Source of the DNA: Chitinophaga pinensis
GTDB taxonomy: Bacteria; Bacteroidota; Bacteroidia; Flavobacteriales; Flavobacteriaceae
Direction: 5' to 3'
DNA length: 48,668 nt
Assembly: GCA_945873505.1 (NCBI GenBank)
Contig: CAMCDQ010000012.1
Span: 1-48,668 of the forward strand
Shown: one piece after another, positions 1-8,174 of the stretch
Position numbering within the stretch: the stretch's first letter is position 1
Layout: the number at the start of each line of letters is the position of its first letter
Position numbers and translations under genes: made by a program
Notes under the pieces: generated by a model
What the model saw: only the letters and a program-made list of their open reading frames with translations
What the model was told of the DNA's origin: nothing
Databases searched by the model: none

Positions 1-117
1 GATATATTTGAATTTATTGAAATTTGGTACAATAGAAAAAGAAGGCATTCCGCTTTAGATTACAAAACAATAGAAGAATTCTGGAAACAGAAAAATAATT
101 TTAAAAATGTTGCTTAA
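1..117 (+). CDS. IS3-family transposase (OrfB), C-terminal end only
   Basis: The first 38 codons read in frame 1 from base 1 to a TAA at 115-117. They contain [17 protein letters not shown] followed by an IEEFW segment. This is the characteristic C-terminus of the DDE integrase (OrfB) of IS3-family elements, where the YNxxRxHSALGYxTPxEF pattern follows the catalytic glutamate. The 5' part lies outside the window, so it is unknown whether the element is intact. The downstream bases up to about 147 could hold the right inverted repeat. The family call is secure from the motif; the IS3 subgroup cannot be decided. Confidence 0.85.
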   Translation, partial: DIFEFIEIWYNRKRRHSALDYKTIEEFWKQKNNFKNVA

Positions 118-147
118 CTAATACTGCGGGTTTTATTTGCATATCCA
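118..147 (+). repeat. candidate right end of the IS3-family element
   Basis: Read on the minus strand from 147 the sequence begins TGGATATGCAAATAAAAC, and IS3 elements typically begin with TG and end with CA. It lies directly after the transposase stop codon. The left end is not in the window, so the inverted repeat cannot be confirmed. Confidence 0.35.
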
Positions 148-162
148 AAGAAACTTATCTAA

Positions 163-732
163 CTATTTCACAATAATATCATACTTATAAAGCAATCCTT
201 TTACGCCTTCTAAAGAGAAAATAGCCTTCTTAATTTTAGTTTTTTCTGGATTGATTGTATAATTGTAACTCGTTTTAAAATTGGCTTTATTGGCAATAGC
301 CTTATCAAATTCACTTCGGTATAAATCACAGTTATCAAATACTACTTCACTTAAATCAGTTCCCATAAAGTCAACAGCCACAAGACTTGTATTGGTAAAT
401 GTAAAACCTTTCATCTTCAAAGCATAGAATTTAGAAAAGTCTAAAATGCAATCTTTAAAGTGAATTTCAAAGATAAATTTATCAATCATTGCAAAATTCA
501 CATCGCTAATTTTACATTTATTGAAAAATACTGTTCTCAAACAAGTATGATTAATTTTAGCAGCATTAAAGTTGCAATTATTAAAATTACAATCTATAAA
601 AGTGGAAGCCATAAAGATGCAATTTGTAAAATCACAGTTTGTAAAAGTACAATTTTCAAATTCTTTATAACTGATTTCGTTTTCACCAAAAGTGATTCCA
701 TTGTGCTCAATATCAATAAAATAGTCACTCAT
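163..732 (-). CDS. pentapeptide-repeat protein
   Basis: This is a 189-residue protein. From about residue 20 to 150 a hydrophobic residue, mostly Phe, recurs every five residues, as in FENCTFTNCDFTNCIF and the later FDNCDLYRSEFDKA. This is the A(D/N)LXX-type signature of pentapeptide-repeat proteins, which fold as a right-handed quadrilateral beta-helix. The Phe/Cys-rich repeats and the C-terminal YNYTINPEKTKIKKAIF segment followed by a short tail resemble the Qnr-like and YjbI-like groups, in which some members mimic DNA and protect gyrase. Nothing in the sequence proves quinolone protection, so the role is open. It is cytoplasmic with no signal peptide. It sits next to an IS element and 38 bp downstream of the ytxJ gene on the same strand. 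Confidence 0.85.
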   Translation of the reverse strand: MSDYFIDIEHNGITFGENEISYKEFENCTFTNCDFTNCIFMASTFIDCNFNNCNFNAAKINHTCLRTVFFNKCKISDVNFAMIDKFIFEIHFKDCILDFSKFYALKMKGFTFTNTSLVAVDFMGTDLSEVVFDNCDLYRSEFDKAIANKANFKTSYNYTINPEKTKIKKAIFSLEGVKGLLYKYDIIVK

Positions 733-770
733 TAATTCCTTTGGGTAAATGGTAAAATTACGATTTGTTA

Positions 771-1157
771 TTATATTTTAGATTTTAATTCGTCAGCATC
801 AATAGCACTATGGGAAACATCATAAACCGACTTCCCTCCTATTATCAAAAGCAATTGTGGCGATTGATGTACCACTTCAAAACGAGAAGCTATTTCATTG
901 GAAATATCTCTAAAAGCTATTAAATCTAAAAAATAAGGCGCAATATTTTCCCCTAAATCGTATTCGTTTTCAAAATTCTTCAAAGCCATTCGGCTGATAC
1001 TACAGCGGGTACTGTGTTTAAAAATTACAACCGGTTTTTCATTAGAAAGTTGGATGATTTCATTAAGTTGACCTAAGTCTGTAAGAGGAACCCAATTGAT
1101 ATTGGAGGAATTAGAATTGGATTTTGGCTCTCCAAAAATGGAATTAAAAATACTCAT
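771..1157 (-). CDS. ytxJ: bacillithiol-system redox protein YtxJ (monothiol bacilliredoxin-like)
   Basis: This is a 128-residue thioredoxin-fold protein. The motif KHSTRCSISRMAL places a single redox cysteine at residue 52, where thioredoxins have CXXC. The following LDLIAFRDISNEIASRF and VHQSPQLLLI (with the cis-Pro loop) segments match the YtxJ family. YtxJ is a proposed monothiol bacilliredoxin acting on bacillithiol-protein mixed disulfides. Its presence implies that this organism makes bacillithiol. The length is normal for the family. The protein is cytoplasmic and is probably cotranscribed with the pentapeptide-repeat gene that follows it. Confidence 0.88.
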   Translation of the reverse strand: MSIFNSIFGEPKSNSNSSNINWVPLTDLGQLNEIIQLSNEKPVVIFKHSTRCSISRMALKNFENEYDLGENIAPYFLDLIAFRDISNEIASRFEVVHQSPQLLLIIGGKSVYDVSHSAIDADELKSKI

Positions 1158-1360
1158 AGTGATTTAGATGAATTGTGACTTTGCAAAGTTATCTAAATAA
1201 CTTTAGATGTTGCTCTAGAATAAATAAATTTATTAGTTTTAAGAGGTCACAATCCAAAAATTGTAGTATGTTTTGCACCACAATAAAAGCTATACTATTT
1301 TGTTGTGCGAGGGGTATTGAAAATAATAACCCATTTCAAGCTAAATTATCCGAAATAGCT

Positions 1361-1390
1361 TTGATAGAATTGAAAGGAAACTTAATTTTG
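1361..1390 (+). promoter_or_regulatory. promoter for the bestrophin gene
   Basis: TTG at 1361-1363, a 19-bp spacer and TAATTTTG at 1383-1390 match the Bacteroidota sigma-A consensus TTG-N17-19-TAnnTTTG. The start codon lies 18 bp downstream. Confidence 0.75.
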
Positions 1391-1408
1391 TATTAAATAT
1401 AGAGAAAT

Positions 1409-2272
1409 ATGATATCATATAATACCAAAGACTGGTTTACTTTTATTTTTAAGTTCCATAAATCAGACACCTTCAGAACCCTATTTCCAATTATGATCGC
1501 CATCGGTGCCTACTCTGGAATTATTGGATATTTAGAAATAGAGTATTGGAAATTACCACAAGAAAGCTATATAAAAAACATAACAATCATGCACGGAATG
1601 TTAGGCTTCGTCATTTCGTTATTGTTAGTTTTCAGAACTAATACCGCTTACGACCGTTGGTGGGAAGGACGAAAAATGTGGGGTTCGTTGGTCAATAACA
1701 GTCGGAATTTTGCCATCAAGTTATCTGCAATATTAAAAGAGGAAAGCGACCGTGCCTACTTTCGTAAAATGATACCAGGTTACGCTTCTATTTTGCACAA
1801 ACATTTGAACAACAACGATACCAGCAAACAACTTTTTGAAGACGTAGATTTAGAAATTGACCGTCATAAACACAAACCCAACCAAGTAGCAAAAATGCTG
1901 TTTTTCAAAATCAATGATCTCTACACATCCAAAAAAATTACAGGCGACCAACTCATTATTTTGAACGCCGAAGTACAGTCTTTTACTGAAATTTGCGGTG
2001 CTTGCGAACGAATAAAAAACACCCCAATCCCTTATTCTTATAGTGCTTTCCTAAAAAAGTTTATCTTCTTCTACGTTATGACACTTCCCTTTGGCTACTC
2101 CTTTGTACTTGGCTATTATGTAGCTCCTGTCGTTGTATTTGTATTCTATGTTTTGGCAAGTTTGGAACTCATAGCCGAAGAAATCGAAGACCCTTTTGGA
2201 ACAGATGAAAACGATTTACCAACAAACAAAATTGCCGAAAACATAAAGAAACACATCGAAGAAATAATTTAA
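1409..2272 (+). CDS. bestrophin-family anion channel
   Basis: This is a 287-residue membrane protein of the bestrophin/UPF0187 family. Visible landmarks are the early transmembrane segment, the highly conserved TNTAYDRWWEGRKMWGSLVN block after the second segment, the two adjacent segments around TLPFGYSFVLGYYVAPVVVF, and the C-terminal EIEDPFGTDENDLP, which in this family forms the Ca-clasp-like acidic region. Bacterial homologues form pentameric ion channels in the inner membrane, permeable to chloride or cations depending on the member. Length is normal. It is a single gene with its own promoter. Selectivity cannot be read from the sequence. Confidence 0.92.
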   Translation: MISYNTKDWFTFIFKFHKSDTFRTLFPIMIAIGAYSGIIGYLEIEYWKLPQESYIKNITIMHGMLGFVISLLLVFRTNTAYDRWWEGRKMWGSLVNNSRNFAIKLSAILKEESDRAYFRKMIPGYASILHKHLNNNDTSKQLFEDVDLEIDRHKHKPNQVAKMLFFKINDLYTSKKITGDQLIILNAEVQSFTEICGACERIKNTPIPYSYSAFLKKFIFFYVMTLPFGYSFVLGYYVAPVVVFVFYVLASLELIAEEIEDPFGTDENDLPTNKIAENIKKHIEEII

Positions 2273-2400
2273 TCTTCGCCAAAATCAATTAGAAAATATC
2301 AATACTAGATTTGATTTCCTTGCTTTGTTGCTCTAAGCCCGCAATGATGAGCTATATTTAAATCTATGCCTAAAAAAACTTCTCAATTTATAAAAATAAC

Positions 2401-2408
2401 TATTTTTG
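2401..2408 (+). promoter_or_regulatory. -7 box upstream of aguB
   Basis: TATTTTTG matches TAnnTTTG. It overlaps a possible TTG start at 2406, so that longer reading is unlikely and translation is placed at ATG 2427. No good TTG -33 element is visible. Confidence 0.55.
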
Positions 2409-2426
2409 CAATCTAAATGTTTAGCG

Positions 2427-3314
2427 ATGCCAGAGAATAAATATAAAATAGCGGTTATTCAATTGAATTTGAATGATGTTGCGGAGAACAACCTTACAAA
2501 ATGTTTGTCTTGGGTTCGTGAGGCTGCAAAAATGGGTGCCGAAGTTATTTCGTTACCTGAATTATATAGCAGTCATTACTTTTGTCAAAGCGAAGATGTT
2601 GATAATTTTGCTTTGGCAGAGCCACTTTACGGTACTTCATTTGTAGCTTTTAGCGCTTTGGCAAAGGAATTAGGCGTGGTTATTATTGTTCCATTTTTCG
2701 AGAAAAGAATGGCTGGAATTTACCATAATAGCGCTTATATAATTGATTCTGATGGTTCGGAAGCAGGATTGTACCGCAAAATGCACATCCCAGATGATCC
2801 TCATTTTTATGAAAAATTCTATTTTACGCCTGGTGACTTAGGTTTCAAAGCTTTTCCAACGAATAAAGGAAAAATTGGAACGCTAATTTGTTGGGATCAA
2901 TGGTTTCCTGAAGCGGCACGATTGACAGCTTTGAAAGGGGCTGAAGTGTTGTTTTATCCAACAGCCATTGGGTGGCATCCGTTGGAAAAAGAGCAATATG
3001 GCGAAAACCAACACGGTGCTTGGATGAATGTTATGAAAGGTCACGCTGTTGCAAATGGCGTTTACGTTGCTGCTGCCAACAGAATTGGATTAGAACAATA
3101 TTTACCAAATACTTCGGGAATTCAATTTTGGGGCTCTTCGTTTATTGCAGGACCACAGGGTGAAATATTGGCGCAAGCCTCTCACGATAAAGAAGAAATT
3201 TTGATTGCAGAAGTCGATTTGGATCTACAAGAAAATGTACGTCAGAATTGGCCATTTCTAAGAGACAGAAGAATTGATGCTTTTGGTGATATTACAAAAA
3301 GAGCCATCGAATAA
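2427..3314 (+). CDS. aguB: N-carbamoylputrescine amidohydrolase
   Basis: This 295-residue nitrilase-superfamily enzyme hydrolyses N-carbamoylputrescine to putrescine, ammonia and CO2. The catalytic triad is visible: Glu in SLPELYSSHYF, Lys in YRKMHIPDDPHFYEKFYF and Cys in GTLICWDQWFPEAARL. The MHIPDDP and WDQWFPE segments are typical of AguB rather than other nitrilases. An in-frame TTG at 2406 would add seven residues but lies inside the -7 promoter box, so ATG 2427 is chosen. The stop overlaps the aguA start by one base (TAATG), which indicates translational coupling of the last two steps of putrescine synthesis from agmatine. Confidence 0.93.
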   Translation: MPENKYKIAVIQLNLNDVAENNLTKCLSWVREAAKMGAEVISLPELYSSHYFCQSEDVDNFALAEPLYGTSFVAFSALAKELGVVIIVPFFEKRMAGIYHNSAYIIDSDGSEAGLYRKMHIPDDPHFYEKFYFTPGDLGFKAFPTNKGKIGTLICWDQWFPEAARLTALKGAEVLFYPTAIGWHPLEKEQYGENQHGAWMNVMKGHAVANGVYVAAANRIGLEQYLPNTSGIQFWGSSFIAGPQGEILAQASHDKEEILIAEVDLDLQENVRQNWPFLRDRRIDAFGDITKRAIE

Positions 3315-4351
3315 TGATGAATTCAAGAAGATTTCCAGCAGAATGGGAAAACCAGCAAGGAATTTTGCTTTGTTTTCCTCATAATGGCAAAGATTGGCCA
3401 GGAAAATACGAGGCAATTCAATGGGCTTTTATAGAATTCATTAAAAAAGTTGCCTCTTTTGAAGAAGTCGTTTTGGTTCTTGCAGATGAAAATCTAAAAT
3501 CAAAAGTTATTGGAATGCTAGAAATTGCAGATATTAATTTGAAAGCCGTTTCGTTTATCATTCATAAAACCAACAGAAGTTGGATGCGCGATTCAGGACC
3601 AATTATCGTGAAAAATGGCTCCAAACGAGAAGCGTTGAACTTCAACTTTAATGGTTGGGCGAAATATAAAAACTTTCAATTGGATAAATTTGTTCCTTCA
3701 AAAGTAGCAGAAGCGCTGAAAATCCCATTAACACAAGTTACTTACAAAGGAAAACCTGTTATTGTAGAAGGAGGCGCAATTGAAACCAACGGAAAAGGAA
3801 CGCTTATTACCTCAGAAGAATGTTTGATGCATCCCACAATTCAGGTTCGAAATTCCAATTTCACGAAAGCCAATTACGAAGCTGTTTTTAAAGAATACCT
3901 CGGAATTACCAATGTTATTTGGTTAGGAAACGGAATTGAAGGTGATGATACGCACGGACATATTGATGATTTGTGTCGTTTTGTAAATGAAAATACGGTG
4001 GTAACTATCGTTGAATCAAATACAAAAGACTGCAACTATAAACCCTTGCAAGACAACTTAAAACGATTGCAAAACGCAAAATTAGAAAATGGAAAACCAT
4101 TGAATATCATTGAATTGCCAATGCCGAAACGCATTATTTTCGATGGATTGGTTTTGCCAGCGAGTTATGCAAACTTCTTGATATTAAACAATTGTGTTTT
4201 GGTTCCTACTTTCAATGATACTAATGATAGAATTGCTTTGAATATATTAGCGGAATGTTTCCCAAATAGAGAAATCATCGGAATTAACACCATTGATTTG
4301 ATTTGGGGATTTGGAACATTGCATTGTTTGAGTCAGCAAATACCAACTTAA
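3314..4351 (+). CDS. aguA: agmatine deiminase
   Basis: This 345-residue enzyme of the peptidyl-arginine-deiminase fold converts agmatine to N-carbamoylputrescine and ammonia. Family motifs are present in order: WMRDSGPI, VEGGAIETNGKG, GDDTHGHIDDLCRF and the C-terminal GTLHCLSQQIP with the nucleophilic Cys at residue 338. Length is usual. A second ATG follows immediately at 3317, so the start is uncertain by one codon. Together with aguB it completes arginine-derived polyamine synthesis. The arginine decarboxylase supplying agmatine is not in this window. Confidence 0.94.
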   Translation: MMNSRRFPAEWENQQGILLCFPHNGKDWPGKYEAIQWAFIEFIKKVASFEEVVLVLADENLKSKVIGMLEIADINLKAVSFIIHKTNRSWMRDSGPIIVKNGSKREALNFNFNGWAKYKNFQLDKFVPSKVAEALKIPLTQVTYKGKPVIVEGGAIETNGKGTLITSEECLMHPTIQVRNSNFTKANYEAVFKEYLGITNVIWLGNGIEGDDTHGHIDDLCRFVNENTVVTIVESNTKDCNYKPLQDNLKRLQNAKLENGKPLNIIELPMPKRIIFDGLVLPASYANFLILNNCVLVPTFNDTNDRIALNILAECFPNREIIGINTIDLIWGFGTLHCLSQQIPT

Positions 4352-4490
4352 ATAGTATATAAACAATAATTACCCTAAAAAAAACTGCTATTTTTAAGTT
4401 ATTTATTATGGGAAAAAAACTATTCAGAACATACGATTTGCACATTTAAAGTAATATCATGGGAATTTTAATTAAAATAATAAAATTTCA

Positions 4491-4498
4491 TAAATTTG
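4491..4498 (+). promoter_or_regulatory. -7 box upstream of the TSUP/persulfide operon
   Basis: TAAATTTG matches TAnnTTTG and lies 19 bp before the TSUP start codon. No clear -33 element is seen. Confidence 0.45.
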
Positions 4499-4517
4499 AA
4501 CTCCATTAATTATAAAT

Positions 4518-5312
4518 ATGTTAGTATTCATAGAATATTTTTGCGCCTTGCTAATGGGACTTTTACTTGGGCTTACAGGGGGTGGTGGCTCAATATTAAC
4601 GGTTCCTGTTTTGGTGTATATATTAGGATTAAATCCAATTGTAGCTTCGGCTTATTCCCTTTTTATTGTGGGATGTACCTCTACTTTTGGAACACTTATA
4701 AACTTTAAAAAAGGAATTGTTGTTATTAAAACGGGTTTGCTATTTGCCCTACCTTCAATAATAGCAGTTTTCCTGACACGGAAGTATGTTGTCCATTCTA
4801 TTCCGGAAATTATTTTTCAAAATAATACAATTGTAATCACAAAAAATAACTTTTTGATGGTGTTGTTTGCTATTGTAATGCTTTTTGCCTCATTTTCAAT
4901 GCTTCGAAAATCAAAAACAATAGATTATAATGCTATAGTAGAAAAACAAAATATACTATTTATTATCATTCGGATATTTTGTGTTGGAATTTTGATTGGC
5001 CTTATTGGTGCTGGCGGAGGATTTTTAATTATTCCAGCACTATTTCACTTTGCAAAATTACCAATAAAAAAAGCTATGGGCACTTCATTGTTTATTATTG
5101 CTTTAAATTCTTTGATTGGTTTTTCGGGAGACCTACAAAATTTAAATATCGATTGGTTTTTCCTATTTCGCTTTACTTTTGTTGCAATGTTTGGTATCTT
5201 TGTAGGGATTTATATAAGCAAATTTTTTAATGAAAATAGTCTTAAAAAACTTTTTGGCTCATTTGTTCTTGTGATGGCATTATTCATTTTAACCAAAGAA
5301 CTCATTTTGTAA
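4518..5312 (+). CDS. TSUP/TauE-SafE family sulfur-compound exporter
   Basis: This is a 264-residue integral membrane protein with about eight hydrophobic segments. It carries two copies of the glycine-rich TSUP signature, GLTGGGGSILTVPVLVYILG near the N-terminus and GLIGAGGGFLIIPALFHF in the second half, each followed by an AxGTS/ASAYSL-type stretch. TSUP proteins move sulfite, sulfoacetate, thiosulfate or related anions across the inner membrane. The next gene, 52 bp downstream, is a persulfide dioxygenase with rhodanese domains. Export of sulfite or thiosulfate formed by that enzyme is therefore the likely role (inference from context). Confidence 0.87.
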   Translation: MLVFIEYFCALLMGLLLGLTGGGGSILTVPVLVYILGLNPIVASAYSLFIVGCTSTFGTLINFKKGIVVIKTGLLFALPSIIAVFLTRKYVVHSIPEIIFQNNTIVITKNNFLMVLFAIVMLFASFSMLRKSKTIDYNAIVEKQNILFIIIRIFCVGILIGLIGAGGGFLIIPALFHFAKLPIKKAMGTSLFIIALNSLIGFSGDLQNLNIDWFFLFRFTFVAMFGIFVGIYISKFFNENSLKKLFGSFVLVMALFILTKELIL

Positions 5313-5364
5313 TTTATTGATAGCTATCAAATAAAAACAATTATTTCAATCTAATTCAAATTCA

Positions 5365-6777
5365 ATGAAAATTCAGCAAATTTATACTGGTTGTATTGCA
5401 CAGGCTGCTTATTATATAGAAAATAATGGTGAAGCCGCAATATTTGATCCACTTAGAGAAGTGCAACCTTATATCGACAAAGCAATTGCAGACAATGCTA
5501 CAATTAAATACATTTTTGAAACGCATTTCCATGCCGATTTCGTTTCGGGACATATTGATTTAGCAAATAAAACAGGTGCTAAAATAATATTTGGACCAAC
5601 GGCAAAACCTGAATTTGATGCCATTGAAGCCACCGATAATCAAGAGTTCAAAGTTGGAAATTATACCATAAAAACAATCCACACTCCGGGACATACCATG
5701 GAAAGCACGTGTTATTTACTAATTGATGAAAATGGCGTAGCTCACGGAATTATTACTGGCGACACCTTATTCATTGGAGATGTAGGTCGACCGGATTTAG
5801 CGCAAACACTTATAAAAGATTTAACACAAGAAAAATTAGCATCCTATTTATACGATTCGCTACGCACTAAAATCATGCCTTTATCAGATGATTTAATTGT
5901 TTATCCAAGCCACGGTGCTGGAAGTGCATGCGGAAAAAACATGAGTAAAGAAACTACAGATACTTTGGGAAACCAAAAGAAAACCAACTATGCTTTGCGA
6001 ATCGATATGACTAAGGAGGAATTCACAAAAGAAGTATTGGAAGGTTTAACTTTGCCTCCAGCTTATTTTCCACAAAACGTAATGATGAATATTCAAGGTT
6101 ATGAAAGTTTAGATACAGTTATCGAAAAATCGTTCAAACCTCTAAATCCTCAAGAATTTAATGCTTTGGCAAATGACACTGCTGCTGTAATTCTAGATGT
6201 ACGCCATGAAAATGATTTCGTGAAAAGTCATATTCCACGTTCTATATTTATTGGAATAGAAGGGAATTTTGCTCCTTGGGTAGGTTCTTTAATTATGAAT
6301 ACAAAACAGCCTTTGCTATTGCTAACTTCCGAGGGAATGGAACAAGAAACAATCACACGACTTTCAAGAGTAGGTTTTGATAATGTTTTAGGCTATCTTG
6401 AAGGTGGAATTTCTGCTTGGAAAGCATCTGGATTTGAAACGGACAATATTAATTCTATTTCTCCAGAGCAATTTGCAATTGAATTGTCCGATAAAAGTAT
6501 TGTTGTAGACGCAAGAAAACCAAGTGAATTTGATGCGGAACACGTTGAAAAAGCAATTAATATCCCTTTAGACACTGTCAATTCTCATTTAGAATCCGTT
6601 CCAAAAAACGAAGATTTTTATTTGCATTGTGCAGGTGGATATCGCTCTGTTATTATGGCTTCTATATTAAAATCAAGAGGATTTCATAATTTAATTAATA
6701 TTGAAAAAGGGATCAGTGGTATCCGAAATACATCTGTTCCATTGACTCATTTTGTTTGTCCCTCAACATTAAAATAA
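5365..6777 (+). CDS. persulfide dioxygenase (ETHE1-like MBL) fused to two rhodanese domains
   Basis: This 470-residue protein starts with a metallo-beta-lactamase domain (about residues 1-245). Its ETHFHADFVSGH motif supplies metal ligands H54, H56 and D58, and HTPGHTMEST plus GDTLFIGDVGRPDL follow. Two rhodanese domains come next. The first (about 265-360) has lost the catalytic cysteine, with LLTSEGMEQ in the loop. The second (about 370-460) keeps it in YLHCAGGYRS. This CstB-like architecture oxidises persulfides to sulfite, and the active rhodanese domain can form thiosulfate. With the preceding TSUP exporter it makes a compact sulfide/persulfide detoxification unit. The stop lies about 85 bp before the next gene, which has its own promoter. 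Confidence 0.9.
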   Translation: MKIQQIYTGCIAQAAYYIENNGEAAIFDPLREVQPYIDKAIADNATIKYIFETHFHADFVSGHIDLANKTGAKIIFGPTAKPEFDAIEATDNQEFKVGNYTIKTIHTPGHTMESTCYLLIDENGVAHGIITGDTLFIGDVGRPDLAQTLIKDLTQEKLASYLYDSLRTKIMPLSDDLIVYPSHGAGSACGKNMSKETTDTLGNQKKTNYALRIDMTKEEFTKEVLEGLTLPPAYFPQNVMMNIQGYESLDTVIEKSFKPLNPQEFNALANDTAAVILDVRHENDFVKSHIPRSIFIGIEGNFAPWVGSLIMNTKQPLLLLTSEGMEQETITRLSRVGFDNVLGYLEGGISAWKASGFETDNINSISPEQFAIELSDKSIVVDARKPSEFDAEHVEKAINIPLDTVNSHLESVPKNEDFYLHCAGGYRSVIMASILKSRGFHNLINIEKGISGIRNTSVPLTHFVCPSTLK

Positions 6778-6829
6778 ACTATAACAAAAAATTAAGTTTT
6801 AAAAAGCCAAAAGCAATTATTTTTTTAAA

Positions 6830-6837
6830 TACTTTTG
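6830..6837 (+). promoter_or_regulatory. -7 box before the thioredoxin-like lipoprotein
   Basis: TACTTTTG matches TAnnTTTG. It sits inside the longer open frame that begins at 6756, which supports ATG 6864 as the true start. Confidence 0.6.
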
Positions 6838-6863
6838 CATTTGTAAATCAAAAACAAATTATA

Positions 6864-8018
6864 ATGAAAAGAATATTATTGTTACTAACTGTTTCTGCAG
6901 TTTTGTTTTCTTGCAACAAAGCAGGAGTTAATGAATACATCATTTCTGGTACTGTAAAAGGTATAGCAGATGGTAAAACTGTAGTGCTAGAAAAACAAGA
7001 TGAAACAGGACAATTAAAACCAATTGACACTGTAAAAATCAAAGACGGTAAATTTACCATTAAAGGTTCCTCAAAAGAGCCAGAAATAATGTTATTACAA
7101 ATTGAAGCATTACAAGGGAAAGTTCCATTTGTATTAGAAAATGGTGATATTGAGGTTGTTGTTGATAAAGACAGTTTACAAAAATCAAAACTTTCTGGGA
7201 CTTTCAACAACGATGTGTTTTCTAAATTTAATGTGGATGTAATTAAATTCCAAAAAGAATCTCAGAAAAAATTGATGGCTTTTCAAAATACCAATATGGC
7301 AAAAATGAAAGCTGCTCAAGAAGCTAAAGATACTATTACTATCAATAAATTGATGAAAGACTATCAAGCGATTCAAAAAGAAGGAATGGATTTTTATGTG
7401 GCATTTGCTGAAAAAAATCCAAAAGCTTTAATCTCTGCTTTGATTGTTGACAGTATGTTAAATGATCCAAATGTAGATTTAGTAAGAGCTAAAAAGATTT
7501 TTGCAAGTTTTGATGCTAAATTAAAAAAATACAAACCAGGGAAATCGATCCAATCTAAATTGGACAAAATAGGAAAACCAGCTGCAGCTGCAGCGGAAAT
7601 AGGAACTATTGCACCTGATTTTTCTGCTCCAAATCCAGCTGGAAAATCAGTTTCTTTGAAAGAGTCTTTAGGCAAAGTTACCATCGTTGATTTTTGGGCT
7701 TCTTGGTGCAATCCATGTCGTGCAGAAAACCCAAATGTTGTGGCATTATACAATGAGTTTCATGCAAAAGGGTTGAATATCATTAGTGTTTCTTTAGACA
7801 AAGATGCTGCAAAATGGAAAGAAGCTATTGCAAAAGACAAATTGTCTTGGACACACGTTTCAAACTTAAACGATTTTGAAGATCCTATCGCACTTGCTTA
7901 TGGTGTAAATTCTATTCCTTCTGTTTTTGTTTTAGATGCAAAAGGAACTATAGTAGCAAAAGATTTGCGTGGTGCAGAATTAAAAGCCAAAATCTCATCG
8001 CTTTTATCGACTATTTAG
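6864..8018 (+). CDS. TlpA-like thiol:disulfide oxidoreductase lipoprotein (DUF4369 N-terminal domain)
   Basis: With the start at 6864 the protein has 384 residues and begins with a signal peptide ending in LFSC, with the lipobox Cys at 17. Upstream in-frame codons overlap the preceding gene and a promoter and are rejected. Residues about 20-115 form the beta-rich DUF4369-type domain. A helical, lysine-rich linker (about 125-235) follows, then a thioredoxin/AhpC domain with FWASWCNPCRAENP (redox cysteines 282 and 285) and the cis-Pro segment NSIPSVFV. It is likely anchored in the periplasm or to the outer membrane and reduces or oxidises disulfides there. A strong terminator follows. Confidence 0.9.
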   Translation: MKRILLLLTVSAVLFSCNKAGVNEYIISGTVKGIADGKTVVLEKQDETGQLKPIDTVKIKDGKFTIKGSSKEPEIMLLQIEALQGKVPFVLENGDIEVVVDKDSLQKSKLSGTFNNDVFSKFNVDVIKFQKESQKKLMAFQNTNMAKMKAAQEAKDTITINKLMKDYQAIQKEGMDFYVAFAEKNPKALISALIVDSMLNDPNVDLVRAKKIFASFDAKLKKYKPGKSIQSKLDKIGKPAAAAAEIGTIAPDFSAPNPAGKSVSLKESLGKVTIVDFWASWCNPCRAENPNVVALYNEFHAKGLNIISVSLDKDAAKWKEAIAKDKLSWTHVSNLNDFEDPIALAYGVNSIPSVFVLDAKGTIVAKDLRGAELKAKISSLLSTI

Positions 8019-8039
8019 TCACTCAAAACATATAAAATT

Positions 8040-8068
8040 AAAAATCTCCCTAGTGGAGATTTTTTTTA
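8040..8068 (+). terminator. intrinsic terminator of the TlpA-like gene
   Basis: AAAAATCTCC at 8040-8049 pairs perfectly with GGAGATTTTT at 8055-8064 across a CTAGT loop, followed by more T residues. Confidence 0.9.
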
Positions 8069-8123
8069 TTTAATTCTATACCAACATGTTAAAAATAGTA
8101 CCGGAATTTAGTTCAAAATAAGT

Positions 8124-8153
8124 TTGAAATCCTTAAAAGTGTCGCTATATTTG
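8124..8153 (+). promoter_or_regulatory. orphan sigma-A promoter pointing into the antisense of the SIMPL gene
   Basis: TTG at 8124-8126, a 19-bp spacer and TATATTTG at 8146-8153 fit the consensus exactly. No plus-strand gene follows. A transcript would run antisense through the SIMPL gene that ends at 8175. It may be fortuitous, or drive a small RNA. Confidence 0.5.
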
Positions 8154-8174
8154 CAACCGCTTGATAAGAATATA

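Noticed and set aside
163..732. Calling the pentapeptide-repeat protein a Qnr quinolone-resistance gene
   Set aside because: Repeat pattern alone does not show gyrase protection, and the loops typical of Qnr cannot be confirmed by eye.
1175..1396. 73-residue ORF in the gap before the bestrophin gene
   Set aside because: Cys- and Ile-rich translation without family features, it overlaps the bestrophin promoter, and has no promoter of its own.
2406..2426. TTG start for aguB giving seven extra residues
   Set aside because: It lies inside the TATTTTTG promoter box, and family members begin at the MPENKYK position.
6756..6863. Longer start for the TlpA-like lipoprotein
   Set aside because: It would overlap the preceding gene and place 36 residues before a perfect lipoprotein signal peptide.
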